The notes under the pieces are model-generated. The model did no database searches. It saw only the letters and a list, made by a program, of their open reading frames with translations, and was not told where the DNA came from. From Brevibacillus porteri (GTDB taxonomy: Bacteria > Bacillota > Bacilli > Brevibacillales > Brevibacillaceae), in the NCBI RefSeq assembly GCF_003013475.1, contig NZ_PXZO01000001.1, forward strand, positions 248,001 through 312,000: a stretch of 64,000 nucleotides of DNA, read 5' to 3'. A program made the translations under genes and the position numbers. Below, piece after piece: positions 41,310 through 50,108 of this stretch (within the stretch, counting starts at the first letter, position 1; every line of letters starts with the position of its first letter).

Positions 41310-42332
41310 TCATACCCCCACTTCCGTAGCAGTCTTGGTGTCGCCGTCCCACTCAGACGTATACATCCAGCACCGTACTTTGCTTCCGTCTGCATACGCC
41401 AAGAGCTCAGGAAGCTTCGTATTGCACAGCTCTGTTGCATGCGGGCAACGTGGAGCGAATCGGCATCCAACTGGCATGTTGAACGGACTTGGTACATTCC
41501 CTTTAATCGCTTGCAACTCTTCCACGTCCTCATCCAGACGGGGGAGGGAGTTCATCAGCCCCACTGTATAGGGATGGCGTGGATTCGCAAACAAGTTTTG
41601 TGCAGTCGTGTACTCCACGACTTTTCCTGCGTACATGACCGCAACGCGATCGCATGTTTCGGCAACAACGCCCAGATCGTGGGTAATCATGATAATGCTC
41701 ATGCCCATTTCGACTTGCAGCTTTTTCATCAGCTCGAGAATCTGGGCCTGAATCGTAACGTCCAAAGCGGTTGTCGGTTCATCCGCGATCAAAATTTCCG
41801 GGCGGCAGGCGAGAGCCATCGCAATCATGACGCGTTGGCGCATACCCCCAGACAATTCATGCGGCTCTTGAGTCGCGCGTTTTTCCGGGGAAGGAATACC
41901 GACCAGACGCAGCATGTCTACTGCTTTGTCCCATGCTTCCTTCCGTCCCATGTTTTGGTGCAGGCGCAATACCTCTGCGATTTGTTCCCCAACCGAATAA
42001 ACCGGATTAAGCGAGGTCATTGGCTCTTGGAAAATCATCGAAATCTCGTTGCCGCGGATCGTGCGCATGTCTGCTTCTGATTTTTTCGTCAGGTCTTGCC
42101 CTTTGAAAAGGATTTCTCCTCCTACAATTTTTCCCGGAGGACTGGCAATCAAACGCAGGATCGAGAGGGAAGTGATACTTTTTCCACAGCCCGATTCTCC
42201 TACCAGACCTAGTGTCTCTCCTCTATTTAGAGAGAAATCAACGCCGTCCACTGCTTTACTGACGCCATCGTCTGTGAAAAAATGCGTTTGCAGATTGCGA
42301 ACGTCCAGGATGATATCTTGTTGTTCCGGCAT
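41310..42332 (-). CDS. Peptide ABC transporter ATPase, OppD/DppD type
   Basis: 340 residues. Walker [16 protein letters not shown] (about 40-54), signature [15 protein letters not shown], Walker [13 protein letters not shown], switch His in MITHDLGVV, and the C-terminal Cys motif [15 protein letters not shown]. It forms a heterodimer with the OppF/DppF-type ATPase encoded next, whose start it overlaps. The ATG is preceded by AGGGA. Confidence 0.9.
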   Translation of the reverse strand: MPEQQDIILDVRNLQTHFFTDDGVSKAVDGVDFSLNRGETLGLVGESGCGKSITSLSILRLIASPPGKIVGGEILFKGQDLTKKSEADMRTIRGNEISMIFQEPMTSLNPVYSVGEQIAEVLRLHQNMGRKEAWDKAVDMLRLVGIPSPEKRATQEPHELSGGMRQRVMIAMALACRPEILIADEPTTALDVTIQAQILELMKKLQVEMGMSIIMITHDLGVVAETCDRVAVMYAGKVVEYTTAQNLFANPRHPYTVGLMNSLPRLDEDVEELQAIKGNVPSPFNMPVGCRFAPRCPHATELCNTKLPELLAYADGSKVRCWMYTSEWDGDTKTATEVGV

Positions 42333-42344
42333 GGTGATCCCTCC

Positions 42345-43265
42345 TTAGTTCAGATCAATTCGTTTATTAAAGTAGCGATACAATACATCGACGAGTAGGT
42401 TCACGAATACGAAGATAATGGAAGCGATCAGTACGCCGCCTTGTACGACAGGCAAATCACGCATGCGGATCGCATCGACAATCAGACGACCCAAGCCGTT
42501 GATGGCAAATACAGATTCTACGAGAACCGTACCACCCAAAAGAAATCCGAACTGCAAGCCAACGACCGTAATAATCGGGATCAACGCGTTTTTCAAAGCA
42601 TGCTTGTAAATGATGACTGTTTCACGCAGGCCTTTTGCTTTCGCTGTGCGGATGTAGTCTTGACGCACGACGTCGAGCATACTGGAGCGAGTCATACGAG
42701 CAACGATGGCAGCCCCAGCGGTACCGAGTGTGATCGCTGGCAAAATCATGTGCTTCCAGGTGCCCCAGCCTGCAACAGGGAAGAGCTGCAGCTTGACGGA
42801 GAACGTGTAGATCAAGCTCAAGCCGAGCCAAAAGCTTGGCAAGGATACACCGAGCAAGGCAATAACCATGATCGTAATATCAGCAGCAGAGTATTGCTTG
42901 GTAGCAGAGACGATACCTGCGATCATACCGAGTACAACGGTTACAAAAATACTGGCGAGTGCGAGTTCGATGGTAGCAGGCAATCGCGCCATAATCTCAT
43001 CCCACACGGGAAGATTAGAGCGAAGTGACGTACCTAGATCACCTTGGAACACGTTAAAGACATATTGCGCGTACTGAACCATGATGGGTTGATCCAAGCC
43101 GAGTTGTGTACGCATTTTTGCAATCGTTTCTGCAGAAGCGCCTTCACCGGCGAGCAATACAGCCGGGTCGCCAGGAACCATTTGCATGATCAAAAACACG
43201 ACCAGAATGACACCGAGCAGGACGGGAATCATCTGCAGCAGGCGACGGATAATGTAAACAAACAT
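42345..43265 (-). CDS. Peptide ABC transporter permease, DppB type
   Basis: 306 residues, six hydrophobic helices. The N-terminus [32 protein letters not shown] is the classic DppB/OppB start. The EAA loop that contacts the ATPase is [28 protein letters not shown] (about 205-232). It lies 13 bases after the DppC-type gene and 12 bases before the DppD-type gene. Confidence 0.92.
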   Translation of the reverse strand: MFVYIIRRLLQMIPVLLGVILVVFLIMQMVPGDPAVLLAGEGASAETIAKMRTQLGLDQPIMVQYAQYVFNVFQGDLGTSLRSNLPVWDEIMARLPATIELALASIFVTVVLGMIAGIVSATKQYSAADITIMVIALLGVSLPSFWLGLSLIYTFSVKLQLFPVAGWGTWKHMILPAITLGTAGAAIVARMTRSSMLDVVRQDYIRTAKAKGLRETVIIYKHALKNALIPIITVVGLQFGFLLGGTVLVESVFAINGLGRLIVDAIRMRDLPVVQGGVLIASIIFVFVNLLVDVLYRYFNKRIDLN

Positions 43266-43278
43266 GAAGATTTCCCTC

Positions 43279-44178
43279 CTATTGTTTCATTCGTGGATCG
43301 AGAGCGTCCCTGAGGCCGTCCCCAAAGATGTTGAAGCCGAGAACAAGAGTTGCAATAGCGAAACCTGGGAACATGGCCAGATGCGGAGCGGTAAACAAGA
43401 AGTCGCGTCCGTTACTAAGCATGGCGCCCCACTCCGGCAGAGGAGGCTGTGCTCCCAGTCCGAGGAACGACAGGCCAGCGGCGGATAGAATCGCGGTAGC
43501 AAGGCGCATCGTTGCCTGTACGATAATAGGAGACAAAATGTTTGGAAAAATGTGTCTAAAGATAATCGTGAAGTCATTGGCACCGAGTGAGCGGATCGCA
43601 TCGATGTACTCCAGTTTTTTTACGGTCAAAGTAGAGCCGCGGACGATCCGTGCAAATACAGGAATCGAGAAGATACCAACGGCGATCATAACGTTAAAGA
43701 GACTTGGCCCTAAGGCACTGACAATGGCCAGAGATAGCAGGATTCCCGGGAAGGCGAGCAAAACATCGATGATACGGGAGATGACCGTATCTACCCAGCC
43801 TCCGTAGTAACCGGATAATAAGCCAAGAATAATTCCGAAAAATGCACCAATAAAGACGGCGACGAATCCGACGGACATCGAGAGCTGCGTTCCGTATAAA
43901 AGACGGCTCATTACATCCCGACCTTTGTCATCGGTACCCATCCAGTGCTCAGCAGATGGTGGCTTCAATTTGTTAACCAAATCAATCTCATAGGGATCGT
44001 AAGGAGCGATGAATGGTGCCAACAGGGCAATCGCGATGTAAAAAATCACGATACAGCCGCCTACCATGGCGAGTTTGTTTTTTCGTAGTTTCCTGTAAAA
44101 AGTCCGCCATCTGCTAGGGCGTGCAGCCGCTGCTTTCGGCGGAAGAGCTTGATTAGTTGGTGCAATCTCAACCTTCAT
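43279..44178 (-). CDS. Peptide ABC transporter permease, DppC type
   Basis: 299 residues. An N-terminal cytoplasmic stretch of about 35 residues (PRPSRWRTFYRKLRKNKLAMVGG) precedes six helices. HWMGTDDKGRDVMSRLLYGTQLSMSVGF and the EAA loop YIDAIRSLGANDFTIIFRHIFPNILSPI are typical of DppC/OppC. It is the first gene of the transporter operon, with AGGAGG before the ATG. No substrate-binding protein gene precedes or follows it. Confidence 0.92.
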   Translation of the reverse strand: MKVEIAPTNQALPPKAAAARPSRWRTFYRKLRKNKLAMVGGCIVIFYIAIALLAPFIAPYDPYEIDLVNKLKPPSAEHWMGTDDKGRDVMSRLLYGTQLSMSVGFVAVFIGAFFGIILGLLSGYYGGWVDTVISRIIDVLLAFPGILLSLAIVSALGPSLFNVMIAVGIFSIPVFARIVRGSTLTVKKLEYIDAIRSLGANDFTIIFRHIFPNILSPIIVQATMRLATAILSAAGLSFLGLGAQPPLPEWGAMLSNGRDFLFTAPHLAMFPGFAIATLVLGFNIFGDGLRDALDPRMKQ

Positions 44179-44358
44179 GGTGTAACCCCTCCTTTGCTTA
44201 CGTCAAAGTTATCAGAAAAATGTACGAAGTAAAGGCAATTTGAACAAGTCGTAAAAATAGTGAAAATAGACGTAAAGATTGTGCAAATCAAGTCTTCCGG
44301 CTTCCTAGATAATGGGGGAGAAAGGAATGGAGAGAGACAAAGAGAGGGTGGATAATGG

Positions 44359-45594
44359 ATGGGCGTTACCTATTGGTTGACCAATGTTCGTTTGGAGACG
44401 GGCTACCGTCGGGAAAACGGTGTCGTCACGGGGACAGAGGCATCCTTGTTTCACATTTTGGTAAAAGACGGAAAATTCGCGCGTATTGTACCAGCGACAG
44501 AGAAGCTTACAGACGGTATTTTGCAAAAGGATGCAAAAGGCTTATTGGCACTCCCATCTTTCGTAGAGAAGCATGTTCATTTGGACAAAACGCTTCTGGG
44601 AGAACCATGGCGGGCCGTCATTCCTGTGTCCAATATTATTGAGCGTTGCGAGATTGAGAAGCGCACACTGCCAGGACTGCCGACAACTACACAAGAGCGT
44701 GCGGAGAATCTGTTGGAGATCCTCTCGTCTTATGGCTCGACACACGTACGTACACATGTGGACATTTACCCAGAAGTGGGAATTTCCAATTTGGAATCAG
44801 TAAAAGCAGCATTAGCAACCTACGCGGATCGAGTCACCCACGAGATCGTGGCATTCCCGCAGCATGGCTTGTTGCGTACAGATGCAAAAGCACTCTTGCA
44901 TGAGGCATTGCGCCAAGGTGCGACTCATGTCGGGGGCGTAGACCCAGCTAATGTGGATGGCGATATAGAAGAATCTTTGCACCAGATGATGGAGCTGGCG
45001 GTAGAAGCAAACGCAGGTGTGGACTTGCATTTGCATGACCCGGGACATTTGGGAACCTACACAATGAAGCGACTAGCAGCAATGACCGTAGACGCTGGCT
45101 GGCAAGGCCGGGTAGCAATTAGCCATGCGTTTGCGCTCGGAGACATCCCTGTGCAGGAAGCAGAAGAGATGGCGACGATCCTACGGGAAGCGGGCATTAC
45201 GATCATCACCAGTGTGCCATTTAGCCGCGTTATTCCACCTGTGCAGCTGTTGCACCAAAATGGCGTCGACGTTGCGGTCGGCTGCGACAACATTTTTGAC
45301 ACGTGGCAGCCATACGGAAATGGCGATGTGCTGGAGCGCCTCTGGCGACTTGCTGAACGCAATCGTTGGCTGGACGAGTTGTCTCTGTCACAATCGCTGC
45401 GTTTTATCACAGGTGGCAAAACGACGCTGGATGCCAACGGAACACAGCTGTGGCCTGCACAAGGTGAAGACGCTAGCCTGATCCTCGTGGACGCGACCTG
45501 CTCGGCAGAAGCGATCGCGCGCCGTGCAGATCGACACGCTGTATTCTTCAAAGGCACTCTCGCTTCTGGTCAAGTGGAAGAAGTGAACGTTTAA
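44359..45594 (+). CDS. Cytosine-deaminase-like amidohydrolase, copy 1
   Basis: 411 residues of the amidohydrolase superfamily, close to the CodA branch. Metal and catalytic motifs: KHVHLDKTLLGEPW (HxH, about residue 72), VDLHLHDPGHLG (third His, about 220), VAISHAFALGD (fourth His, about 255) and VGCDNIFDTWQPYGNGD (catalytic Asp, about 310). CodA-type enzymes deaminate or hydrolyse cyclic amidines and related heterocycles; the substrate here is unknown. The ATG at 44359 has GAGGGTGG seven bases upstream. It heads three paralogous genes, divergent from the peptide-type ABC operon. Confidence 0.85.
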   Translation: MGVTYWLTNVRLETGYRRENGVVTGTEASLFHILVKDGKFARIVPATEKLTDGILQKDAKGLLALPSFVEKHVHLDKTLLGEPWRAVIPVSNIIERCEIEKRTLPGLPTTTQERAENLLEILSSYGSTHVRTHVDIYPEVGISNLESVKAALATYADRVTHEIVAFPQHGLLRTDAKALLHEALRQGATHVGGVDPANVDGDIEESLHQMMELAVEANAGVDLHLHDPGHLGTYTMKRLAAMTVDAGWQGRVAISHAFALGDIPVQEAEEMATILREAGITIITSVPFSRVIPPVQLLHQNGVDVAVGCDNIFDTWQPYGNGDVLERLWRLAERNRWLDELSLSQSLRFITGGKTTLDANGTQLWPAQGEDASLILVDATCSAEAIARRADRHAVFFKGTLASGQVEEVNV

Positions 45595-45609
45595 GAGGGG
45601 GAAAAGCCG

Positions 45610-46833
45610 GTGAAATCTTCTCCTTATTGGATCGTCAACGCTCGATTGGAAAACGGGTATGAGTGGGAAGAAGGCGTGATCAGTGGAACGCGGACAGAGC
45701 TGTGCGATTTGCTCATTGAGCATGGGAAAATTACGCGGATTGTCCCTTCCAGTGAGATTTTGGAGGATGGGCTACCTAAAAAGGACGCGAAAGGCTTACT
45801 GATTTTGCCGTCTATGGCCGAGAAACACATTCATCTGGAAAAAACGTATTACGGCGGCCCGTGGAAGGCAACAACTCCCGTAAAAAACTTGTTCGAACGC
45901 CACGCTGAGGACAGAGGGCTGTTGCCAATGTACCTCAAACAGGCTCAGACAGGAGCAGAAAATATTCTCTCGCTGCTGGTGGAAACAGGAGTTACACATG
46001 TAAGAACACATTGTCATGTAGACCCACAGGTTGGTCTTGGCTTTTTGAAAGGAATGAAGAAGGCGTTCGAGACGTATGCAGACCGTGTCTCCCACGAAAT
46101 CGTTGCTTTCCCGCATTATGGCATGCTGCGTACACAAGCGCGAGACATGGTACGTGAGGCACTGCGTCAGGGCGCCACTCATGTAGGCGGCGTCGATCCG
46201 GGTGGAGTAGACGGCGACATTGAGCGTTCTCTGCAAACGATGCTAGAGCTGGCAGTCGAAGCGGATGCCGACATTGACATGCATTTGCATGATCCGGGGC
46301 ATCTTGGCGTATTTACGATGAAGCGCCTCGCTGTTCTGACGGAAGAGGCAGGCTGGCAAGGACGTGTCACGATTAGTCACGCGATGGGATTAGGCGATGT
46401 TTCGCAGGAAGAAGCCAGAGAGATGGCACAACGACTCGCCTCCCTTGGTATCTCCATTGCATCGACCGTGCCCATCAATCGCCCGACCATTCCGATTCCG
46501 TTGCTGCATCAAGAAGGGGTTGCCGTCATGCTTGGAAACGACAGCTTGACCGACAACTGGACACCCTTTGGCAGTGGAGACTTGTTAGAAAAAGCAGGAC
46601 GACTGGCTGAACGCTTTCGCTTGACGGATGAAAGATCGTTAGGCGTAGCACTCGGCTTCGTGACAGAAGGGCGGATCACTCTCGATGAAACCGGGAATTG
46701 CGTGTGGCCATTGGTTGGAGATGAGGCGAGCCTGATGGCGGTCGAAGCGACATGTTCAGCAGAAGCTGTTGCGAGACGTGCCAAGCGCAAGGTCGTTCTT
46801 TTCCAAGGCAACCGGGTAGCGGGTGAGTGGTAG
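45610..46833 (+). CDS. Cytosine-deaminase-like amidohydrolase, copy 2
   Basis: 407 residues, paralogous along its whole length to the genes on either side. Motifs: KHIHLEKTYYGGPW, in which the Asp that normally follows HxHL is Glu, IDMHLHDPGHLG, VTISHAMGLGD and LGNDSLTDNWTPFGSGD. The metal-binding His residues and the late Asp remain, so activity is expected. GTG start with GAGGGGG about eight bases upstream and a 15-base gap from copy 1. Confidence 0.85.
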   Translation: MKSSPYWIVNARLENGYEWEEGVISGTRTELCDLLIEHGKITRIVPSSEILEDGLPKKDAKGLLILPSMAEKHIHLEKTYYGGPWKATTPVKNLFERHAEDRGLLPMYLKQAQTGAENILSLLVETGVTHVRTHCHVDPQVGLGFLKGMKKAFETYADRVSHEIVAFPHYGMLRTQARDMVREALRQGATHVGGVDPGGVDGDIERSLQTMLELAVEADADIDMHLHDPGHLGVFTMKRLAVLTEEAGWQGRVTISHAMGLGDVSQEEAREMAQRLASLGISIASTVPINRPTIPIPLLHQEGVAVMLGNDSLTDNWTPFGSGDLLEKAGRLAERFRLTDERSLGVALGFVTEGRITLDETGNCVWPLVGDEASLMAVEATCSAEAVARRAKRKVVLFQGNRVAGEW

Positions 46834-46867
46834 TACTACTTTTAAATAGAAAGGATGTCATGGATAG

Positions 46868-48085
46868 ATGTCTACAGCCTATTGGATTACCAACCTCCGC
46901 TTGGAGAGCGGATACCGCAAAGAAAACGACAAGGTGGTTGCTACAGATACTGAAGTGGCGCATCTATTAATCGAAGACGGACGAATTGCACAGATCGTGA
47001 GTGGAGCTGCTCCACAAACGGAGCTGCCAACGAAGGATGCCAGCGGTCTGTTGGCACTGCCGTCATTTAGGGATATGCACATCCACATCGATAAAACGTA
47101 CTATGGCGGTCCTTGGAAAGCCGTGACACCAGTGAAAAACATCTTGGGTCGACTAGAAGAAGAGAGCCAGCTCATGCCGAAGCTGTTGCCAACAGCACAA
47201 GAGCGCGCAGAAAAAATGCTGGAATTGCTGCTGTCCGCAGGCTCCACCCATATTCGTTCCCATTGTAATATTGATCCGTACATCGGACTTAAAAACCTGG
47301 AAGCGACTATGGCAGCCCTGGAGACCTTCAGCGGCAGATTGCAGTGCGAGGTCGTTGCCTTCCCGCAGCAAGGTCTTCTGCGAAGCAATCAAGTGGAGAA
47401 CATCCGCCAAGCCTTGAAAATGGGCGCGACCTACGTTGGGGGTGTAGACCCGGCGACAGTGGATCAAAACATCGAGAAATCGCTCGCTACCATTTTTGAG
47501 CTGGCAGTCGAAGCGAATGCTCCAATCGACGTTCACTTGCATGACCCGGATCATCTCGGGGTGTTTACATTCAAGCGTCTGGCTAAAATGACCGAAGAAG
47601 CAGGATGGCAAGGTCGCGTTACGATCAGCCATGCCAACTCCCTTGCTGACATCAGTCTGGAAGAAGCAGGCGACGTAGCTGAAATGCTCGCTGGATTGGG
47701 CATTTCGATCACTTCCACCGTACCGGTGAACAGAGGGACGATTCCCATTCCATTGCTGCATGAAAAAGGTGTCTCCGTCTCTCTCGGAGACGACAGTATT
47801 ACCGATCACTGGTCGCCATTTGGACAAGGCGATAGCTTGGAAAAAGCAGGTCGCTTGGCAGAGCGCTTCCGCATGCAGGATGAGCGTTCACTGTCCCAAG
47901 CACTGGGCTTTATTACAGGCGGGAAGACGCCGCTGGATAAAGAGGGCAACCGCATGTGGCCGAATGTTGGCGACGAGGCGGATATCGTATTCGTTCACGC
48001 ATCCTCGGCAGCAGAAGCAGTTGCACGCCGTGCGAAGCGTCAAGCGGTCATGTACCGTGGTAATGTTGTTTCCGGGGTTTTGTAA
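46868..48085 (+). CDS. Cytosine-deaminase-like amidohydrolase, copy 3
   Basis: 405 residues; closer to copy 2 than to copy 1 in the active-site loop (MHIHIDKTYYGGPW) and in the segment TSTVPVNRGTIPIPLLHEKGVSV. Other motifs are IDVHLHDPDHLG, VTISHANSLAD and LGDDSITDHWSPFGQGD. The gap from copy 2 is 34 bases, with AAAGG before the ATG, and a strong terminator follows, so the three copies form one transcript. Confidence 0.85.
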   Translation: MSTAYWITNLRLESGYRKENDKVVATDTEVAHLLIEDGRIAQIVSGAAPQTELPTKDASGLLALPSFRDMHIHIDKTYYGGPWKAVTPVKNILGRLEEESQLMPKLLPTAQERAEKMLELLLSAGSTHIRSHCNIDPYIGLKNLEATMAALETFSGRLQCEVVAFPQQGLLRSNQVENIRQALKMGATYVGGVDPATVDQNIEKSLATIFELAVEANAPIDVHLHDPDHLGVFTFKRLAKMTEEAGWQGRVTISHANSLADISLEEAGDVAEMLAGLGISITSTVPVNRGTIPIPLLHEKGVSVSLGDDSITDHWSPFGQGDSLEKAGRLAERFRMQDERSLSQALGFITGGKTPLDKEGNRMWPNVGDEADIVFVHASSAAEAVARRAKRQAVMYRGNVVSGVL

Positions 48086-48104
48086 AATCGAAAAGGAAAG
48101 AATA

Positions 48105-48140
48105 AAAAGGCAGAACCACAGGGTTTTGCCTTTTTTTTTT
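48105..48140 (+). terminator. Terminator of the amidohydrolase operon
   Basis: AAAGGCAGAACC / GGGTTTTGCCTTT hairpin with a run of ten T residues, 20 bases after the third copy. Confidence 0.9.
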
Positions 48141-48280
48141 GGTAAGTGTCTATAGTGGCCATAATGTGGAATTTATTTTCGTTTATATTGGTTTATTCCA
48201 ATTTTATTAAACAATGGATTTTATTTGAGTTACTATTAGTAAAACTCATATTTTTCAGACATGTTTTTGGGGGTGTCATT

Positions 48281-48955
48281 TTGTCGTTCATTGCAGAGAC
48301 AAAAAACGTAGAACGTACGTTTGGTAGAGGGGCAACTGCCGTCAGAGCGCTTGCGGGGGTAAAAATGCGTGTAGAATCAGGACGATTGCTCGTACTAAAA
48401 GGCAGATCAGGATCAGGAAAAACGACTCTATTAAACCTTTTGGGTGGTCTCGATCGTCCGACGGCAGGAAGCGTGTACTTTCAGGGAAGAGAAATCGGCC
48501 AGCTATCGGATCATGAGCGAACGAAGATCAGGCAAAAGAACATGGCATTTATCTTCCAGTCGTTTGGTTTGCTTCCGCTGATGTCAGCCGCTGAAAACGT
48601 CGAGTTTGGACTCCGCCTGTCAGGGGTGCCTGCTGCCGAATGGAGGGAGCGTGTTCGCGAATCGCTGGATATCGTTGGGTTGTCCAAACGGGCGCATCAT
48701 CGGCCGTTTGAGATGTCCGGTGGCGAACAGCAACGCTGTGCGATTGCCAGAGCTGTTGCGAACAGGCCGACACTACTATTGGCGGATGAGCCAACAGCTG
48801 AGCTGGATAGTAAAACGGGTCTGCAAATTAGCCGTTTGTTTCGCCAACTGGTCGATGAAGGTGCTATGAGCATTGTCATGACGACACATGATCCTGGTGT
48901 AATGGAGGTGGCGGACGATGTCTATGAATTGGAGGACGGTCGTATCAAGGAATAG
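48281..48955 (+). CDS. ABC transporter ATPase 1 (MacB/LolD type)
   Basis: 224 residues from the TTG at 48281 (GGGGGTG just upstream); in-frame codons further up encode an implausible hydrophobic extension. Walker A GRSGSGKTTLLNLLGGLDRP (about 38-57), Q-loop FIFQSFGLLPLMSAAENV, signature MSGGEQQRCAIARAV, Walker [13 protein letters not shown] and TTHDPGVME follow the MacB/LolD pattern. It probably works with the FtsX-type permease and the lipoprotein adaptor of the same operon; its end overlaps the adaptor gene by 38 bases. Confidence 0.88.
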   Translation: MSFIAETKNVERTFGRGATAVRALAGVKMRVESGRLLVLKGRSGSGKTTLLNLLGGLDRPTAGSVYFQGREIGQLSDHERTKIRQKNMAFIFQSFGLLPLMSAAENVEFGLRLSGVPAAEWRERVRESLDIVGLSKRAHHRPFEMSGGEQQRCAIARAVANRPTLLLADEPTAELDSKTGLQISRLFRQLVDEGAMSIVMTTHDPGVMEVADDVYELEDGRIKE

Positions 48956-50096
48956 CAAAATAAAATGGGCGTACTTGAGCGTTTTCCTTTTATTGACGGG
49001 CTGTTCCCTATTCCCTAAGGAAGAGGAGGTTCTGGCTCCGCCATTAGTGGAGCCGTCGCCTATCAAATACGAGGTGGCAGAAGTTTTACAAGGGCCGATC
49101 GTAAAAAGTGTGAAAGGAAACGCCTCCTTCACGACCGTGAAAACGGCGGAGCTCTCTTTCCCAGAGACGAAGGGACTGCGGCTGAAGTCGTTCTCTGTCC
49201 AAGGCGGCGATCAGGTGAAAAAAGGACAGGTACTTGCTGAATTGGATGCGGCTGAAATGGAGAGGTCGATCGAGTCGGCCCGGTATGAACTGGAGAAGGC
49301 AAAGCTGGAGCTGCTTGAAGCCCAGCAGGATAATCACTACGAAGTCGAATCCGCCAAGCTGGACGTTTTGAAGGCAGAGATGAACGCCAAGGTAGACGAG
49401 ACCAAGCTAGCCAAGATCGAATTGAAAAAGGTTAAGCTAGACTTGGCGAAATTGCAGGATCCCAAGAAGCAGCAGTACGTGGTGGAGCGTGCCAGGCTGA
49501 ACGTGAAGCAAAAAGAGATGGACTTGAAGAATCTGCAACAGCGTTGGGCTGAGACCAAGCTGATCTCGCCTTTTGACGGAATCGTGCTTTTCGTAAGCAA
49601 TCAACAGGTAGGGGATGAGGTGGAGGCGCATCAAAAGTTGGTAACGATAGGCGATCCGAACAAGCTGTTCGTGGTGTATACCGCTCCCGAGAAAGAGGCG
49701 CTGCAAGATGTTAGGGAAGGGATGAAAGTGATTCTCTCGGGCAAAGACGGCGAAAAAGGCGAGGGGACAGTTGTTCAGACGCCCCTGCATGTCCCTTCCA
49801 ATTTACCAGAGGATTTGACGAAGCTGTATCAGAGAAGTCTACTCATTACACCGAAAATCCCTCCAAAGGGCTTGGAGATCGGGACAGGAGTCAGTATTGA
49901 AGTGATTGTGGACAAGGAGGATCAGACGCTTTTTATACCGAGAAAAGCACTTCATGAATTATCAGGCAGGAAGTACGTTCGGGTGCTCGACGGAAATAGC
50001 AAGAAGGAAGTGGACGTGGAGACCGGTATCATGACCCAGACGGAGGTTGAGATTCGCAAAGGTCTTTCGGCAGGCCAACTGGTTATTTTGGAATAG
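48918..50096 (+). CDS. MacA-like membrane fusion lipoprotein
   Basis: 392 residues. The signal peptide ends in the lipobox LLTGC (Cys about residue 29). A lipoyl-like half (SFSVQGGDQVKKGQVLAELD, about 95-114) and its partner (LISPFDGIVLFVSNQQVGDEV, about 215-236) flank a charged coiled-coil of about 90 residues, followed by a beta-barrel. These proteins link the permease to the exported substrate outside the membrane. The ATG lies inside the ATPase gene, with GGAGGTGG seven bases upstream. Confidence 0.87.
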   Translation: MSMNWRTVVSRNSKIKWAYLSVFLLLTGCSLFPKEEEVLAPPLVEPSPIKYEVAEVLQGPIVKSVKGNASFTTVKTAELSFPETKGLRLKSFSVQGGDQVKKGQVLAELDAAEMERSIESARYELEKAKLELLEAQQDNHYEVESAKLDVLKAEMNAKVDETKLAKIELKKVKLDLAKLQDPKKQQYVVERARLNVKQKEMDLKNLQQRWAETKLISPFDGIVLFVSNQQVGDEVEAHQKLVTIGDPNKLFVVYTAPEKEALQDVREGMKVILSGKDGEKGEGTVVQTPLHVPSNLPEDLTKLYQRSLLITPKIPPKGLEIGTGVSIEVIVDKEDQTLFIPRKALHELSGRKYVRVLDGNSKKEVDVETGIMTQTEVEIRKGLSAGQLVILE

Positions 50097-50108
50097 GGGG
50101 ACAATGTC

